NCBI GenBank assembly: GCA_016789405.1
Contig: JAEUPQ010000016.1
Span: forward strand, 32,239-96,238
DNA from: Lysobacteraceae bacterium
Lineage (GTDB): Bacteria; Pseudomonadota; Gammaproteobacteria; Xanthomonadales; Xanthomonadaceae
Length of the DNA: 64,000 nucleotides
Direction of reading: 5' to 3'
Numbering within the stretch: the stretch's first letter is position 1; every line of letters begins with the position of its first letter. The translations under genes and the position numbers were made by a program. Under the pieces are notes generated by a model, which saw nothing but the letters and a program-made list of their open reading frames with translations, was not told the DNA's origin and did not search any database. Below are positions 1-8,029 of this stretch, piece after piece.

Positions 1-247
1 CGATCTCCGATGTTGTCAGAAGCGTGTCGTCGATATCGAAGACGATCAGCGTGCTTGCCCTTGGAAAGTTTCGCGCATGTGCCTTGACCTGCGCGAGATC
101 GGAGATCTTTGCCACCTCCGAAAGCAGCGGCCGCTCCTGCTGCGGCATCGCCTGACCGGATGGCCGCTGCACGCGCCCACCAGGCGAGGACACGCAGGCC
201 GAGACGCAGATCATTGCCGCACACGCCACACTGAGGGTACGCATCAT
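1..247 (-). CDS. HAD-like lipoprotein (DUF2608-type), 5' part only
   Basis: The 5' end of a minus-strand gene that runs off the left edge; 82 codons are visible and there is no stop in the window. Translation starts at ATG 247 (a second ATG follows at once), with AGGA five bases upstream. Residues 1-18 form a lipoprotein signal ending in VSAC (Cys18), so an envelope location is likely. Residues 68-77 read IVFDIDDTLL, the motif I of the haloacid dehalogenase phosphatase fold (Asp71 and Asp73). The spacing of the signal and this motif resembles DUF2608 proteins, which are HAD-fold proteins of unknown substrate. The phosphatase activity is inference, since the later HAD motifs lie outside the window. 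Confidence 0.7.
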   Translation of the reverse strand, partial: MMRTLSVACAAMICVSACVSSPGGRVQRPSGQAMPQQERPLLSEVAKISDLAQVKAHARNFPRASTLIVFDIDDTLLTTSEI

Positions 248-739
248 GTGAGTCCTCGCGTCAGCTATCGGATCGTTCCTGATCGGGCAGGCAGACCGCT
301 GCGCAGTCGCCATCTGCCCCGTGCCTGCCAATGCCCCTGCTGCCCAGAATCATAGGCATTCATCGAAAATGCAAACCTGCCATATCTGACAGGAAAATCC
401 GCAGAGACCACGTGTCGGGCGGGGCATCGGACCGGCCATCCAATGGGCGCAACAAGGATCTTCCGGAAGGCGATCGCGCAACAGCCCCTCCTGCGGCATC
501 AGCCGGCTTTCATTGCCGCAGCGCAAACCGCACGACCGCGCGTCCATGCCGCGCAGTGTCGCAGCCCGACCAACGCAGCCGACTTCGATCAGGGATATGA
601 ATTCGATCATGAGGATGACCAGCATCATCCGCATTGATTCCAGAGTGATAGCGATCTGATACCGATGATTATCGACGCATGAGAATCACATGACTGCGCC
701 GCATAGGGTGCGATTCATCGCACCGGCTTTTCGTACAGC

Positions 740-767
740 TGCGATCGAGACGGTGCGATCGAGACGG
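740..767. repeat. two-copy 14-bp tandem repeat
   Basis: The 14-mer tgcgatcgagacgg occurs twice head to tail (740-753 and 754-767) in non-coding DNA. No function is evident; it looks like a recent slippage duplication. Confidence 0.7.
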
Positions 768-838
768 TGCTCCGAGGCGCACCAATTGCGGAATCCGGGC
801 GCGAGATGACCCACGCCCAGAGTGGAGGCCGTTGCATC

Positions 839-870
839 AAAAGACGCGACGGACCCTGATCCGTCGCGTC
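839..870 (-). terminator. rho-independent terminator of the lipase gene
   Basis: A perfect 11-bp stem (843-853 with 860-870) and a 6-nt loop. Read on the minus strand it is followed by a run of four T. It lies about 40 bp downstream of the lipase stop codon, in the right orientation to end that transcript. Confidence 0.8.
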
Positions 871-912
871 CGGTTGCCGGTCGCCAGAATGCCCGGCAAC
901 AGCGCGCGATGT

Positions 913-2175
913 TTACAGCCAGAGATTCATGGCGTGGTTCGCGACCAGGTTGATCACCGATACCGAGCCGCCCCAATAGGTGCAGCCGTTGTTGCTGCCG
1001 ACGTGCTGCAGGCCTACCGGCACGGTCCACACCGGGTCGAGGTTGCGGCAGAACACTTCAACCTTCGCGGTGCCGAGGGCCGAAACCAGCTGCGTGCGGA
1101 AGCTGGCGTTGCCCACGCGCGCCGGGTTGTAGGCTTCCAGGTTCGGGCGCTTGCTGCGGATGGTGAACGCATAGGCTTCGGCCATGGCGCCGCCCAGGCT
1201 GTGCCCGGTCACGCGGTAGGTGTTGTTGCATGCCACCGCATTGACTGCCGAGCGGTAGCTGTTGAGCCGGCTGGCATAGCCCGAGCCGATCCTCGCCGCG
1301 TTCGAAGAGGACTCGCCGGGCACGGCAACCGAGCCGCCGAACTGGTTCTCGATGTTGTTGAGCCAGTCGCCTGCGGTCGAACTGCCGCGCCAGGAGACGA
1401 TGCAGTCGGTGATGCCGTTGCTGGTGCTGCGCCACACCTTCACGACATCGCGATTCAGCGCCACCGTATAGCTGCGCGTGCCAACAGTGCGATTGCTGGC
1501 GGTCGCCTGGTAGGCATTGTTGGCGAACCATGCGTAGTTGCTGCCCGGCGCGATGGCCCGCGTCGCGAAAGTGCTGCGCATCAGCGCCTGCGCTTCCGTG
1601 GTCTGCAGGTAATCGATGCCTACCTCCACCGCGGCCTCGGTCGGCGTCAGGTCGGTGACGACAGCGCGCCCCTTGTCCGAAGCGATGCGCACCGCAACGT
1701 TCTGCAGACCGTTGGTATCGACGCCCGGATAGTGCATGGCGAGGAAGGCGTGCAGGCGCGGCACGTTCCAGCTGCTGCTCTCGGCCATCACCACCCAGCC
1801 CAGGTCGCTGGCAAGGTCGAGGATGGCCTGTGTCTTCTTGCGATCCAGATCGAGGCTGTCCACGTCGATGTAGACGATCGCGTCGGTGGTGTCCATCGGC
1901 AGCCGCGACAGGCTGACGCGCCGGGTCTTGCCATCGAACATTTCGAAACCGGCATCGCCAATGGTCGACGTCAGCTGCACGACCGGGATGCGATCGTCGC
2001 CGACGACTGGCTTGCTGACAACAGGCTTGCTGACAACAGGCTTGCCGACAGCTGGCTTCGACCCGGGGCGGGCCGCTTGAAGCGCTGACACACCGCTGCC
2101 CGCCATTGCGATCGAGCTCGCGGCGATGCCCGCCGCCAGGAGGCCCAGCCTGATGGAATTGCGTTGATTCTTCAT
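913..2175 (-). CDS. secreted class 3 lipase (alpha/beta hydrolase)
   Basis: A 420-aa probable triacylglycerol lipase or esterase of the Lipase_3 (fungal-lipase-like) group. Start ATG 2175 has AAGGA upstream and gives a Sec signal peptide (about residues 1-30). The nucleophile elbow GHSLGGA places the catalytic Ser at 326; the likely acid is Asp380 (NLDPVW) and the likely base His414 (NHAMNLW), in the order expected for the fold. Residues 40-59 hold a low-complexity linker made of repeated KPVVS units, encoded by near-identical 15-bp DNA repeats (about 2001-2050). Residues 60-200 form an N-terminal region I do not recognise. The gene stands alone with its own terminator. Substrate is unknown; secretion is inferred from the signal peptide. 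Confidence 0.87.
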   Translation of the reverse strand: MKNQRNSIRLGLLAAGIAASSIAMAGSGVSALQAARPGSKPAVGKPVVSKPVVSKPVVGDDRIPVVQLTSTIGDAGFEMFDGKTRRVSLSRLPMDTTDAIVYIDVDSLDLDRKKTQAILDLASDLGWVVMAESSSWNVPRLHAFLAMHYPGVDTNGLQNVAVRIASDKGRAVVTDLTPTEAAVEVGIDYLQTTEAQALMRSTFATRAIAPGSNYAWFANNAYQATASNRTVGTRSYTVALNRDVVKVWRSTSNGITDCIVSWRGSSTAGDWLNNIENQFGGSVAVPGESSSNAARIGSGYASRLNSYRSAVNAVACNNTYRVTGHSLGGAMAEAYAFTIRSKRPNLEAYNPARVGNASFRTQLVSALGTAKVEVFCRNLDPVWTVPVGLQHVGSNNGCTYWGGSVSVINLVANHAMNLWL

Positions 2176-2580
2176 GCTTGTCCTTAAACTTGAGTAAGTG
2201 GAGTGTTCCGTTCCTTTCCGGATGCCGGCGACGCACGCGCATCGCCGACATGCCTGCGGCAGTCGATCATCGCCGGACTGCCGGCCGACCTTGGTTGCAA
2301 AGTCGTTTCCCCGAACGGCCGCACACGCGACCGCGTCGACATCGGCGCACACGTGATGCATCCAGCGCGCCGATGGTTCCCCCGCGGCAAGGCCGGAGAT
2401 TGCCTGGCCGCTCAAGCGAGTCTAGCCGCTAGCTGCGGCGCACAATCGGTCGCACAACCCGCGACTTCCGGCCGAAGACAGGCGATGAAATCGATTTCAT
2501 GACGAAGCGAAGGCCGCTTTCGCCATGGCGCCAGCATCGTCCGATCCATCATTGCTGGGGCGACTACCCCGCCCGAGACT
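2176..2580. other. gene-free interval upstream of the lipase
   Basis: No supported gene. It should hold the lipase promoter. A perfect 16-bp palindrome, atgaaatcgatttcat, lies at 2485-2500, too far (about 310 bp) from the lipase start for an obvious operator but close behind the stop of the next gene. Confidence 0.6.
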
Positions 2581-3147
2581 CTAGAAGTCTTTCCACTCAG
2601 CCGATCGGAAGAAATAGCGAGCGTCCTTGTCGAGATCGTGACATGCGGTCGCTGGCGCTTCGACGATGAGGAGCAGGGAACCTTCCTTCAACCGGATCAT
2701 GCGCATGTACCCGCATCGCCTGGATTCGGACACTTCCACATCGACCGCACGATGCCCATTCAATTCGAGGCTCGACACCTTTGCCCCCATCGAATCGAAG
2801 TCGGAAGAAAACCTGGCAAGCGGATCGACATCACTGGCCGGGCTCTTGCCGTACCTGAGCCTGGTGGTGGAGAACTTCCGTCCGTCCGGCAATCGACAAC
2901 CAACGGTATGGATCGTCGCGGAAGGATCGTCCTTCAATCCATGCATCTGGAAATCGTTGTAGAGGCAGGGAAGTCGAACCGTGAACGCGCCTGATGTGGA
3001 CGAGGCCTGCGTCCAACCCGAGTCATCCAGCGTCCCCGCCTGCCATTGATGGAAGGTCGGCCGTATTTCGGACTGCGCTTTCGTCGCAAAACCCAACAGG
3101 CACATAGCCAGCAACGATTCAGCGATTCTCGGCATCCGGGATCCCAT
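2581..3147 (-). CDS. secreted hypothetical protein
   Basis: A 188-aa protein with an N-terminal signal peptide (hydrophobic segment about residues 9-24, then KAQSEI). ATG 3147 is used here; ATG 3135 (MPRIAES) is an equally good alternative, and neither has a strong ribosome-binding site. The mature part has four conserved-looking cysteines (in CLYNDF, GCRLPDG, RRCGYMR and ACHDLD), suggesting two disulfides in the periplasm or outside the cell. I do not recognise the family. It precedes the lipase on the same strand, separated by about 400 bp, so co-transcription is not clear. Confidence 0.6.
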   Translation of the reverse strand: MGSRMPRIAESLLAMCLLGFATKAQSEIRPTFHQWQAGTLDDSGWTQASSTSGAFTVRLPCLYNDFQMHGLKDDPSATIHTVGCRLPDGRKFSTTRLRYGKSPASDVDPLARFSSDFDSMGAKVSSLELNGHRAVDVEVSESRRCGYMRMIRLKEGSLLLIVEAPATACHDLDKDARYFFRSAEWKDF

Positions 3148-3273
3148 GCTCTGATTCTGAAGGAAGACAGCGGCGACATGCGTCGCCCGCCGACCAGCAT
3201 ACCTGCGATAGGCCAGACCATTTCGTCAGCCGTAGCCGTCCGGGCCCGGGGACAGCCCGCGCCCGGTGACGCA

Positions 3274-3465
3274 TCACGCGGCGGCGGCGTCCAGCGGCAC
3301 CAGCAGGTTGTCCTCGTCGTAGCGCAGGCCGCAGACCATCGCGGCCATGCCGCGCAGCGCCGCCTGCGGGCTGGCACCGCTGGCTTCGCACAGAGCGATG
3401 AACTGGGGCGGGACTTCGATCAGCAGGACATTGGACGGCTGGAACTGCGGCTTGGGCTTGGACAT
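3274..3465 (-). CDS. small conserved-looking hypothetical protein
   Basis: A 63-aa protein starting at ATG 3465 (MSKPKPQFQP) with GGAG seven bases upstream. It has no signal peptide or membrane segment. The central part (IEVPPQFIALCEASGASPQAALRGMAAMVCGLRY is split here as IEVPPQFIALCEASG then PQAALRGMAAMVCGL) looks like a small helical cytoplasmic protein. No function can be assigned. It lies alone between the secreted hypothetical gene and the Gabija operon. Confidence 0.55.
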   Translation of the reverse strand: MSKPKPQFQPSNVLLIEVPPQFIALCEASGASPQAALRGMAAMVCGLRYDEDNLLVPLDAAAA

Positions 3466-3642
3466 GACGGCACTCCGTTTCGCCCGACGCCCGGAGTGGA
3501 CGCCGTTGGCGATTCGGAATCGCATCGCGCGCAGGCGCGTCAAGGCTTGCGCAGCAATTCACCTTGACCTTGACACGCCGAGCACGGTGCGAGGATGGGA
3601 CGACAACGGTGGGCACATCTCAGGAATGATTTCGCGGAACTT

Positions 3643-3710
3643 GTAGGCTGGGCGCTGTGCATCCAGCACTCTCGGATCGGGCGAATCGCTGGGTCGATGG
3701 CCCAGCCTAC
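3643..3710. repeat. 68-bp element with 10-bp terminal inverted repeats
   Basis: The ends gtaggctggg (3643-3652) and cccagcctac (3701-3710) are perfect inverted repeats, enclosing 48 bp with smaller dyads. It sits 26 bp beyond the 3' end of the helicase gene. Elements with such ends are often dispersed REP- or MITE-like repeats; a role as transcription terminator for the defence operon is also possible. Confidence 0.5.
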
Positions 3711-3736
3711 GGCCTTGCTTTCTGCGGCACGCCGAA

Positions 3737-5554
3737 CTACTCGCCCTCGGCCTCCTCCATTCGCGCTTCAAGTTCATCCAGGAATGGCGATCGCCCCCAA
3801 TGCATCCGGCCGCGGCCCGTGTCGACGTAGCCGGAATAGAGCATATGGATTTCGTCGCGGGCGCGCGTGAGGCCGACGTAGAAGAGCCGCCGGCTCTCGC
3901 GACGAGCGGCGGGCAACTCATTGCGCCAGGGCAGACTCCCGAGATCGAGACCGACCATGATCACAACGTCGTACTCGCAGCCCTTTGCGGAGTGCAGCGT
4001 CAGCAAGTTCAGATGCAGCGGAGACCCATCGCGACCACCAAGGCTCGTAAGATCGAGATCGGCGAGCGGTCCACCGACCGCCAGAGCCGACGACATGCGA
4101 TCGACCTGCTCACGCTGATCAGCGAGCCCCCGCTCAGCCGTCATCAGCGCATCAAGCATTCCCGCGCGTACTGCCGTGACGAAATCCCGGGCGAGTCCCT
4201 CCTCGATGCGAAGCGACCATAGAAGCTGCGTCAGGCGCTGGGATTCATCTCGGGCCTGCGCTTCTGAAATCCGAGTGCGATGAAAGCCGAGCCAACGATC
4301 GAGCAGTCCACGCAACTGCGGCCGGGCCTCGCGCCAGCCGCCGGAGCACCACGCCGCGCAATCCTCGATCCAGCTCGTGAGCGCGACCTTGCGGTAAGGT
4401 GCTGCGGTATCGACGCGGACAAAATCGATGCCTGCGGCAGCAGCGGCTTCCGCCACGACGTCGCCGGCCCGGTAGTCGCGATAGAGGATGGCGATGTCAC
4501 CCAACGCGCGTCCGGGCTTGGCCGCGAGAGTAGCTGGAATGATTTCGGTGACCGCATGCGCGGCTTGTCCTTCAAGGCCATCGGCGCACTGAACGAATTC
4601 TATGATCGCCTGGCGATCCGGGTCGTTGGACTGATAGCCACGGACCTCGCCTAGCGCCATCTCGGATGCGCTGACGATGCGCGACGCCGAACGATAGTTA
4701 AGCTGCAACTGAACCCGCTCGACATCGTCCCGCTCGGCAAGCTCCTGCAACAGCGCTCCGTCGGCACCGGTGAAGCCGTAGATCGACTGGTCGGGGTCTC
4801 CCACTGCGAAGAGCCGGACGCCGCCATCAAAGGCGACGCGCTCGACAATGCGATGCAAGGCGACACCCAGGTCCTGATATTCATCGACCGCGAGCACCGG
4901 AAATTTCGCCTGAAGCAGCGGGAGCACCCAGTCGTGCTCCGAAACCAGACGCTGCCCGAAGATCACGAGATCATCGAAGTCGATCAGTCCCAGCCGACGC
5001 AGCTCGGCCTCATATCCATCTGCCCACGCCGCGAGTTCCCCCTCTCTGGTCCATGCGACCGATGTTCGGTCAAGGACGGACCGTCGATGCCGTCCAAGGT
5101 CCATAGGCTTATTGGGATGGCCAACGCCGAATAGCCGCTCACCGATCCGCTTTATCGCCTGATCGCTCTGCCGCTGCGTGGCGACGACGAGCGGGAACGG
5201 CACCGGGAGGTCCGCAAGCCGACTATAGGGCATGAGAAGATGCCTCAGGCAGAACCCATGCACCGTGCCGATAAAAAGATTGGGTGCCTCGCGCAGGCCC
5301 AGCCGCTCCAGACGACGCGTCAGTTCGCGTGCGCATTCCTGGCTATAGGTGATGCATGCCGCTCCTCTGGGTGCGCGCACATCCTCTGCCATGATCCGGG
5401 CGAGCTTGAGCACCAGCGTTTTCGTTTTGCCGCTACCGGGCCCGGCCAGCACCACGCAGTTGCCCGTGGAATCATAGGCTGCCTGCTGACCCTGATTGCC
5501 TGCAAGATCGGCTGCTTGGGCGAGATAGGCCGCGCTGACACTACGTAATGGCAT
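3737..5554 (-). CDS. gajB: UvrD/PcrA-like helicase, GajB-like Gabija component
   Basis: A 605-aa superfamily 1A helicase. Start ATG 5554 (MPLRSVSAAY) overlaps the end of the upstream nuclease gene by 14 bp, which indicates translational coupling. Visible motifs: Walker A GPGSGKT (38-44), motif II DEYQD (224-228), motif III GDPDQSIYGF (252-261), motif IV QLNYRS, motif V LHSAKGCEYD and motif VI LFYVGLTRAR. It is shorter than housekeeping UvrD (about 720 aa) and slightly longer than the reference GajB (about 494 aa). In Gabija, GajB works with the GajA nuclease in anti-phage defence. Assignment rests on the pair with the OLD-family gene upstream, which is the diagnostic arrangement of class 2 OLD nucleases. 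Confidence 0.85.
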   Translation of the reverse strand: MPLRSVSAAYLAQAADLAGNQGQQAAYDSTGNCVVLAGPGSGKTKTLVLKLARIMAEDVRAPRGAACITYSQECARELTRRLERLGLREAPNLFIGTVHGFCLRHLLMPYSRLADLPVPFPLVVATQRQSDQAIKRIGERLFGVGHPNKPMDLGRHRRSVLDRTSVAWTREGELAAWADGYEAELRRLGLIDFDDLVIFGQRLVSEHDWVLPLLQAKFPVLAVDEYQDLGVALHRIVERVAFDGGVRLFAVGDPDQSIYGFTGADGALLQELAERDDVERVQLQLNYRSASRIVSASEMALGEVRGYQSNDPDRQAIIEFVQCADGLEGQAAHAVTEIIPATLAAKPGRALGDIAILYRDYRAGDVVAEAAAAAGIDFVRVDTAAPYRKVALTSWIEDCAAWCSGGWREARPQLRGLLDRWLGFHRTRISEAQARDESQRLTQLLWSLRIEEGLARDFVTAVRAGMLDALMTAERGLADQREQVDRMSSALAVGGPLADLDLTSLGGRDGSPLHLNLLTLHSAKGCEYDVVIMVGLDLGSLPWRNELPAARRESRRLFYVGLTRARDEIHMLYSGYVDTGRGRMHWGRSPFLDELEARMEEAEGE

Positions 5555-7325
5555 CGCGAATATACTCCAGCGCCTGCCGGATGTAGTCCGGACACGTACC
5601 TTCATCGACGTGCGGCGCCAGTGCCTGCGCGAAGCGCCCTTTGCCAATCCGCTCGATGAGCTTAATCAATTGCTCTTCATCGAGGGTGTCGGTGTCATCG
5701 ACCCATCCTTGGATCAGATCGCATGTGGCCTGGCTGATCGACAGTTCCTCTTCGATAACCTCCTGCATCGCCTCAGCAAGCCCGCCGGTGAAAAGTTCCG
5801 GCTCGAGCGTGTTGCTGTTCACGAAATACCCGACCGCCTCCGCACGCGCGATGACGGCGTCGGCGTCCAGAGGGGTGTAGTTCACACCGTCTTCGACCAG
5901 CCGCAGGACGTTGATCAGGCGGCGCCGGACCCGCGGGGGTTTCGTTCCGTTCGGGTCACGATCGGTCAGAATGACATGTGGAATGTTGAGGCCATCAGGA
6001 CCCAAAAGCTTGACGTAGGGCGTGAAGTTCGTGCCGCTGACCGAGCATACAGTGATGCCCAGCATATCGAGTGGAATGTCCAGCGCCTCGGCGAAGGCAG
6101 GCACGAGAAACCGCTCCGCGTCGCCCTCCACCAGGACGACCCCGCGAGCGAAAAAGATCTCGCCACGGCTTACGTCGATGTAGCGCTGGAGGTCGGCCTC
6201 GTCGCGCTCGTCGAGCGGCGCCTTGGCCGTCGAAACGGCAATCGTTGCGTTGGTTGCTGCGTCTTGACGAAGTAGCACGATCGACCGGATCGGGGTGACG
6301 CTCGCGATATGTGGCGAATGCGTGGTCAGGATGGTCGTGAGCGGCGGCGCTTGCTCCTCGTCATCTCCGCCGCCACCCAGGAAATAACGGTAAACCAGAC
6401 GCTGAACGTGCGGGTGAAGGTGCGCTTCCGGCTCCTCGACCACGAAGAAGGTGTGGTCGCGCTCGCCATCCGTCACAAACCGATCGAGCTCCAGGCTTTT
6501 GAGCGCCAGGAAGATCAGGTTCGCGGTCCCAAGGCTGGCATCGGGAATGCCGCGCGCACCATTGTCGATCAGCAGACGCAGGCTGCGCAGCAGCGCATCG
6601 ACCCGCGTCGGCGCCAAGCCGAGCGTCAACGGCACCGCATGCTGCTCGCCGGCGATCGCGATCAGCCGCTCGCCGATCCGCTCTGCGGTTGCGACCACTT
6701 CATCATGGCTGACCAGTTCGGCCTGCGCCTCGTTGACTTGCTCTTGGATTTCGGCCCGCGCCTCTTCATCGAGGGAGGTCGCCAACTCTTCAATCAACGG
6801 CCTTAACGGCGAATTTCGCCAACTCGCCAGATCCTTCTCAGCATCGCGCAGCGCGACCTGCACATCGAGCGGAAGCATCCGCCGCAGCGACGGCCCAATT
6901 GACATATCCGGATCGTCGCCGCCGAAAACGATGTACTCATAGTCGGCGAGGCTCTCCGGGTCCCGCCCGAGATTGGCCTTCGGTTGGAAGCGGTAGGTGA
7001 GGCGCGCAACCATCGGCGGCCCCGGATCGACCACGCAATCGTTGAGGTGCGCCATCAACCGCGGATCGCCCGTGAAGTCGGTCAGCTCTACTGCGACCTC
7101 GACTGTTTCGCCGATCTTGTCTTCTCCCAAGCCATCCCAGAAATGCTCAAGCCCGAGCTGCCGATCACGTTCAGAAAGACCAGGGTCAAGGATCAGTTGC
7201 AGCGCGCGGACGAAGTTGCTCTTGCCGACCTTGTTCTCGCCGACGATTACGATGCTTTTGCCAGTCTCGACATCGATCTCAGAGAAATTAGCAAAGTTGC
7301 TGATCTTTACTCGTGATATCCGCAC
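5541..7325 (-). CDS. gajA: OLD-family ATPase/TOPRIM endonuclease, GajA-like Gabija component
   Basis: A 594-aa protein with an ABC/SMC-type ATPase followed by a TOPRIM nuclease domain. It starts at GTG 7325 with AAGGAG six bases upstream. The ATPase half has Walker A GENKVGKS (29-36), signature-like SLGTANL (264-270), Walker B VVEEPEAHLHP (295-305) and His336 in THSPH. The TOPRIM half has the acidic LVEGDAE (Glu400) and LTDRD (453-457; Asp455 and Asp457). Length and order match GajA (578 aa in Bacillus cereus). GajA is a DNA-nicking endonuclease, restrained by nucleotides and released when phage depletes them; that mechanism is family knowledge, not seen here. It is the first gene of a two-gene operon with the helicase. 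Confidence 0.88.
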   Translation of the reverse strand: MRISRVKISNFANFSEIDVETGKSIVIVGENKVGKSNFVRALQLILDPGLSERDRQLGLEHFWDGLGEDKIGETVEVAVELTDFTGDPRLMAHLNDCVVDPGPPMVARLTYRFQPKANLGRDPESLADYEYIVFGGDDPDMSIGPSLRRMLPLDVQVALRDAEKDLASWRNSPLRPLIEELATSLDEEARAEIQEQVNEAQAELVSHDEVVATAERIGERLIAIAGEQHAVPLTLGLAPTRVDALLRSLRLLIDNGARGIPDASLGTANLIFLALKSLELDRFVTDGERDHTFFVVEEPEAHLHPHVQRLVYRYFLGGGGDDEEQAPPLTTILTTHSPHIASVTPIRSIVLLRQDAATNATIAVSTAKAPLDERDEADLQRYIDVSRGEIFFARGVVLVEGDAERFLVPAFAEALDIPLDMLGITVCSVSGTNFTPYVKLLGPDGLNIPHVILTDRDPNGTKPPRVRRRLINVLRLVEDGVNYTPLDADAVIARAEAVGYFVNSNTLEPELFTGGLAEAMQEVIEEELSISQATCDLIQGWVDDTDTLDEEQLIKLIERIGKGRFAQALAPHVDEGTCPDYIRQALEYIRDAIT

Positions 7326-7502
7326 GCAACTCTCCTTTTTTCGTTTCTACACGCGGCTGGTAAGCGCGGATCTTTAGCGAATTTTCTTCCGAAAATCTAA
7401 GGAAAAAGATTTCTGCCGATTACATCGTGGCATTCATAGGTTGCTTTTCCCCTGAAGCACTATTGATAAGTAAAGTTTCTGCAAAGGGTCGATTACTGCC
7501 CC
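7326..7502 (-). promoter_or_regulatory. AT-rich leader and promoter region of the Gabija operon
   Basis: This interval is clearly richer in A+T than its surroundings. It contains the strong ribosome-binding site AAGGAG next to the gajA GTG start and a 6-bp inverted repeat (attttc 7381-7386, gaaaat 7391-7396). The promoter must lie here, but I cannot fix the -35 and -10 boxes. Confidence 0.45.
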
Positions 7503-7865
7503 TCAACACGTCCAATAAGTCCGCCTCCGCAAATCCACCACCTCCGGCCCATCACTGCACCCGCCCACCTCTTTCGACGTTCGATCCGCAGGGTCGTATC
7601 CGTGAATCCATTGCTTCGAGGCGGCATCCCACATGAGCTCACCTTCGGCGACCACGCCGAGCGGGAACACGGAGGAGGGCTTGCTATTGGTCAGCACGAT
7701 GCGCGTGCCGGTGATGCGCGCGACCAGCGGGTGCGCGGGGAGGTTCGGGTGTACTGCGGAGCGATGGCGGAAGGCGTGTTCGCCATTGCGGAGAGGCGAG
7801 CGCTCGGCGGCGCCGACCGCGAAGGGCAGCAGGCAAAGCAGCGTGAGCGTGCGCGATCCCTTCAT
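7503..7865 (-). CDS. secreted hypothetical protein
   Basis: A 120-aa protein starting MKGSRTLTLL, with a typical signal peptide ending near VGAAERS (residues 1-20). An upstream in-frame ATG at 7895, preceded by AGG, would add ten residues. The mature protein is rich in Arg/His/Pro at its start and has two cysteines near the C-terminus (GGCSDG and the last residue TYWTC) that could form a disulfide. I do not recognise the family. It lies between the Gabija operon and the effector gene, all on the minus strand. Confidence 0.55.
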   Translation of the reverse strand: MKGSRTLTLLCLLPFAVGAAERSPLRNGEHAFRHRSAVHPNLPAHPLVARITGTRIVLTNSKPSSVFPLGVVAEGELMWDAASKQWIHGYDPADRTSKEVGGCSDGPEVVDLRRRTYWTC

Positions 7866-8029
7866 GCGAAGCCGGTGACATCCCCTGTGTTCCATACAGC
7901 CTAGCGCAGCTGCGTGCGGCGGGCAGCACCGCTCGGCGGGATGCGCTGCGGCCGGCGTGAGAACTTATGCCGAACTGATACCGACGGCCGCGACGACGGG
8001 CGATGCCAGTCGCGCCCGCCCCGTCGATC

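Larger units (their letters stand above)
248..912. other. gene-free interval
   Basis: No convincing gene is seen. The open frames here have no ribosome-binding site and no recognisable protein. The interval carries the promoter side of the leftmost gene, a perfect two-copy 14-bp tandem repeat at 740-767, an 8-bp inverted repeat at 707-724, and the lipase terminator at 839-870. Confidence 0.6.
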
